In this document: in pieces, positions 63,430 to 64,000 of the stretch
How positions within the stretch are numbered: the first letter of the stretch is position 1
How the letters are laid out: each line of letters starts with the position of its first letter
Notes under the pieces: model-generated
Databases searched by the model: none
What the model was told of the DNA's origin: nothing
Seen by the model: only the letters and a program-made list of their open reading frames with translations
Position numbers and translations under genes: made by a program
NCBI GenBank assembly: GCA_964454645.1
Contig: CAYVTM010000001.1
Coordinates: 124,001-188,000 of the forward strand
Length of the DNA: 64,000 nucleotides
Origin: CAYVTM01 sp964454645
GTDB taxonomy: Bacteria > Bacteroidota > Bacteroidia > Sphingobacteriales > Sphingobacteriaceae
Direction of reading: 5' to 3'

Positions 63430-64000
63430 TTATTTTAGAGATATATTACCTAAACGGTCAACTTTTAGTTTGATGCAAATTTCTTTTATCATTAATCCAT
63501 CTATACTTTTTTCCATTTTATTTAAAGGTGAGAATTCTACTTTATTAACTATAGATATTGCAACTTCTTGCTTAACAAAAAAGCACTGATTCCCTGTAAA
63601 GCTAACTACTTTATATATGTTTCCAACTCGCTTTTTATATATGTTTCCAAAATCAATAGATTTTAAATTCTCCTTTTCGTCTTCGCTTGGAACATATACC
63701 AAGTCGTTGGGAGATAAGCTGAATAAGAATTTTCCTTTGTCTGTTTTAATTGGAATGAGCGGTGTACGGTTTTGCTCTTCTTTAGATAAAGTAGCCCGCC
63801 ATTTTTGATGTTCTATCACTTCATTCAAAGGAATAGTCTCGTAATTCCTTTTTCCTTCTTCATTCTCATAAACGGCAAAAAACAGGTTGGTTCCTTTAGC
63901 AGCTATAACAAATTTATCTTTTTTATTGCCCGTTTGCCCTACATTAAATTTGTTTCCCTTAGGTTCGTAAGTTCTTACTTTTAATATAGGCTGATGAATT
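63430..64000 (-). CDS. cas9: Cas9 (type II-C), C-terminal part; 5' end outside the window
   Basis: The minus-strand frame is open from the window end (about 190 residues visible). It reads ILKVRTYEPKGNKFNVG, then GTNLFFAVYENEEGKRNYETI and LFSLSPNDLVYVPSEDE, and ends KLKVDRLGNISLK. These are the PAM-interacting/C-terminal domain features of Bacteroidota II-C Cas9 proteins. The RuvC and HNH nuclease motifs lie outside the window, so activity cannot be judged. First gene of the cas operon. Confidence 0.93.
   Translation of the reverse strand, partial: IHQPILKVRTYEPKGNKFNVGQTGNKKDKFVIAAKGTNLFFAVYENEEGKRNYETIPLNEVIEHQKWRATLSKEEQNRTPLIPIKTDKGKFLFSLSPNDLVYVPSEDEKENLKSIDFGNIYKKRVGNIYKVVSFTGNQCFFVKQEVAISIVNKVEFSPLNKMEKSIDGLMIKEICIKLKVDRLGNISLK

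Overview
The window comes from a low-GC member of the Bacteroidota. Evidence: type IX secretion (T9SS) C-terminal sorting domains of type A and type B, the gliding protein GldC, a type B L31 ribosomal protein, promoters of the TTTG / TAnnTTTG kind, and a type II-C CRISPR locus with a long (47-nt) repeat. I cannot name the genus; a relative of Chitinophagia, Sphingobacteriia or Cytophagia is a guess.

Layout. 1-2.1 kb: T9SS type A secreted proteins with a duplicated sorting-domain segment and an orphan sorting domain. 2.2-7.2 kb: a CAU-anticodon tRNA, a HAD phosphatase, a long-chain acyl-CoA synthetase, and the iscS-iscU-iscA iron-sulfur operon. 7.2-21.4 kb: housekeeping genes on the plus strand (mce, rpmE2, a GlmU-like transferase, tpiA, prmA, a 1457-residue secreted protein, mpl, ftsK, a LolA-like carrier, a metallo-hydrolase), interrupted by a perfect 237-bp tandem duplication at 15.2-15.6 kb. 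21.6-31.6 kb, minus strand: a DUF5777-type beta-barrel with two small CX4CH lipoproteins, three tandem giant choice-of-anchor L / T9SS type B proteins, and gldC. 31.7-43.2 kb: helicase, dihydroorotase, cupin, uracil-DNA glycosylase-like protein, hscA, DsbA-like protein, riboflavin synthase, another T9SS type B adhesin, accC. 43.3-54.5 kb: cytochrome c maturation genes ccmB, ccmC, ccmD-like, ccmE and ccmF, with glutamate dehydrogenase, a TonB receptor and an ABC exporter lying between ccmD and ccmE. 54.5-58.7 kb: a DUF2520 protein, fdx, iscX, kdsC, a UbiA prenyltransferase, maf and a DinB-like protein. 58.7-64 kb: a type II-C CRISPR-Cas locus.

How the parts work together. Iron-sulfur assembly is split over three loci in this window (iscSUA; hscA; fdx-iscX), which together give most of an ISC system; hscB is not seen. 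The Ccm genes encode heme export, handling and ligation; CcmE carries the CX3Y variant of the heme-binding motif, and the two small lipoproteins carry the unusual CX4CH motif. The T9SS proteins and GldC point to a surface with large secreted adhesins.

The most distinctive region is the CRISPR locus. The array has 20 repeats and 19 spacers. The minus-strand cas operon reads cas9 (C-terminal part only; it runs off the window), an AAA-type ATPase, cas1, cas2. Each repeat carries a promoter-like TTTG-N20-TACATTTA pointing into the next spacer. The leftmost repeat is degenerate, but only in its crRNA-handle half; its promoter half is intact. A hairpin plus T-tract ends the array on the right. This indicates plus-strand transcription, opposite to cas. 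The ATPase between cas9 and cas1 is not a standard II-C component and has a palindromic operator-like element beside its promoter; it is the best candidate here for an undescribed accessory function.
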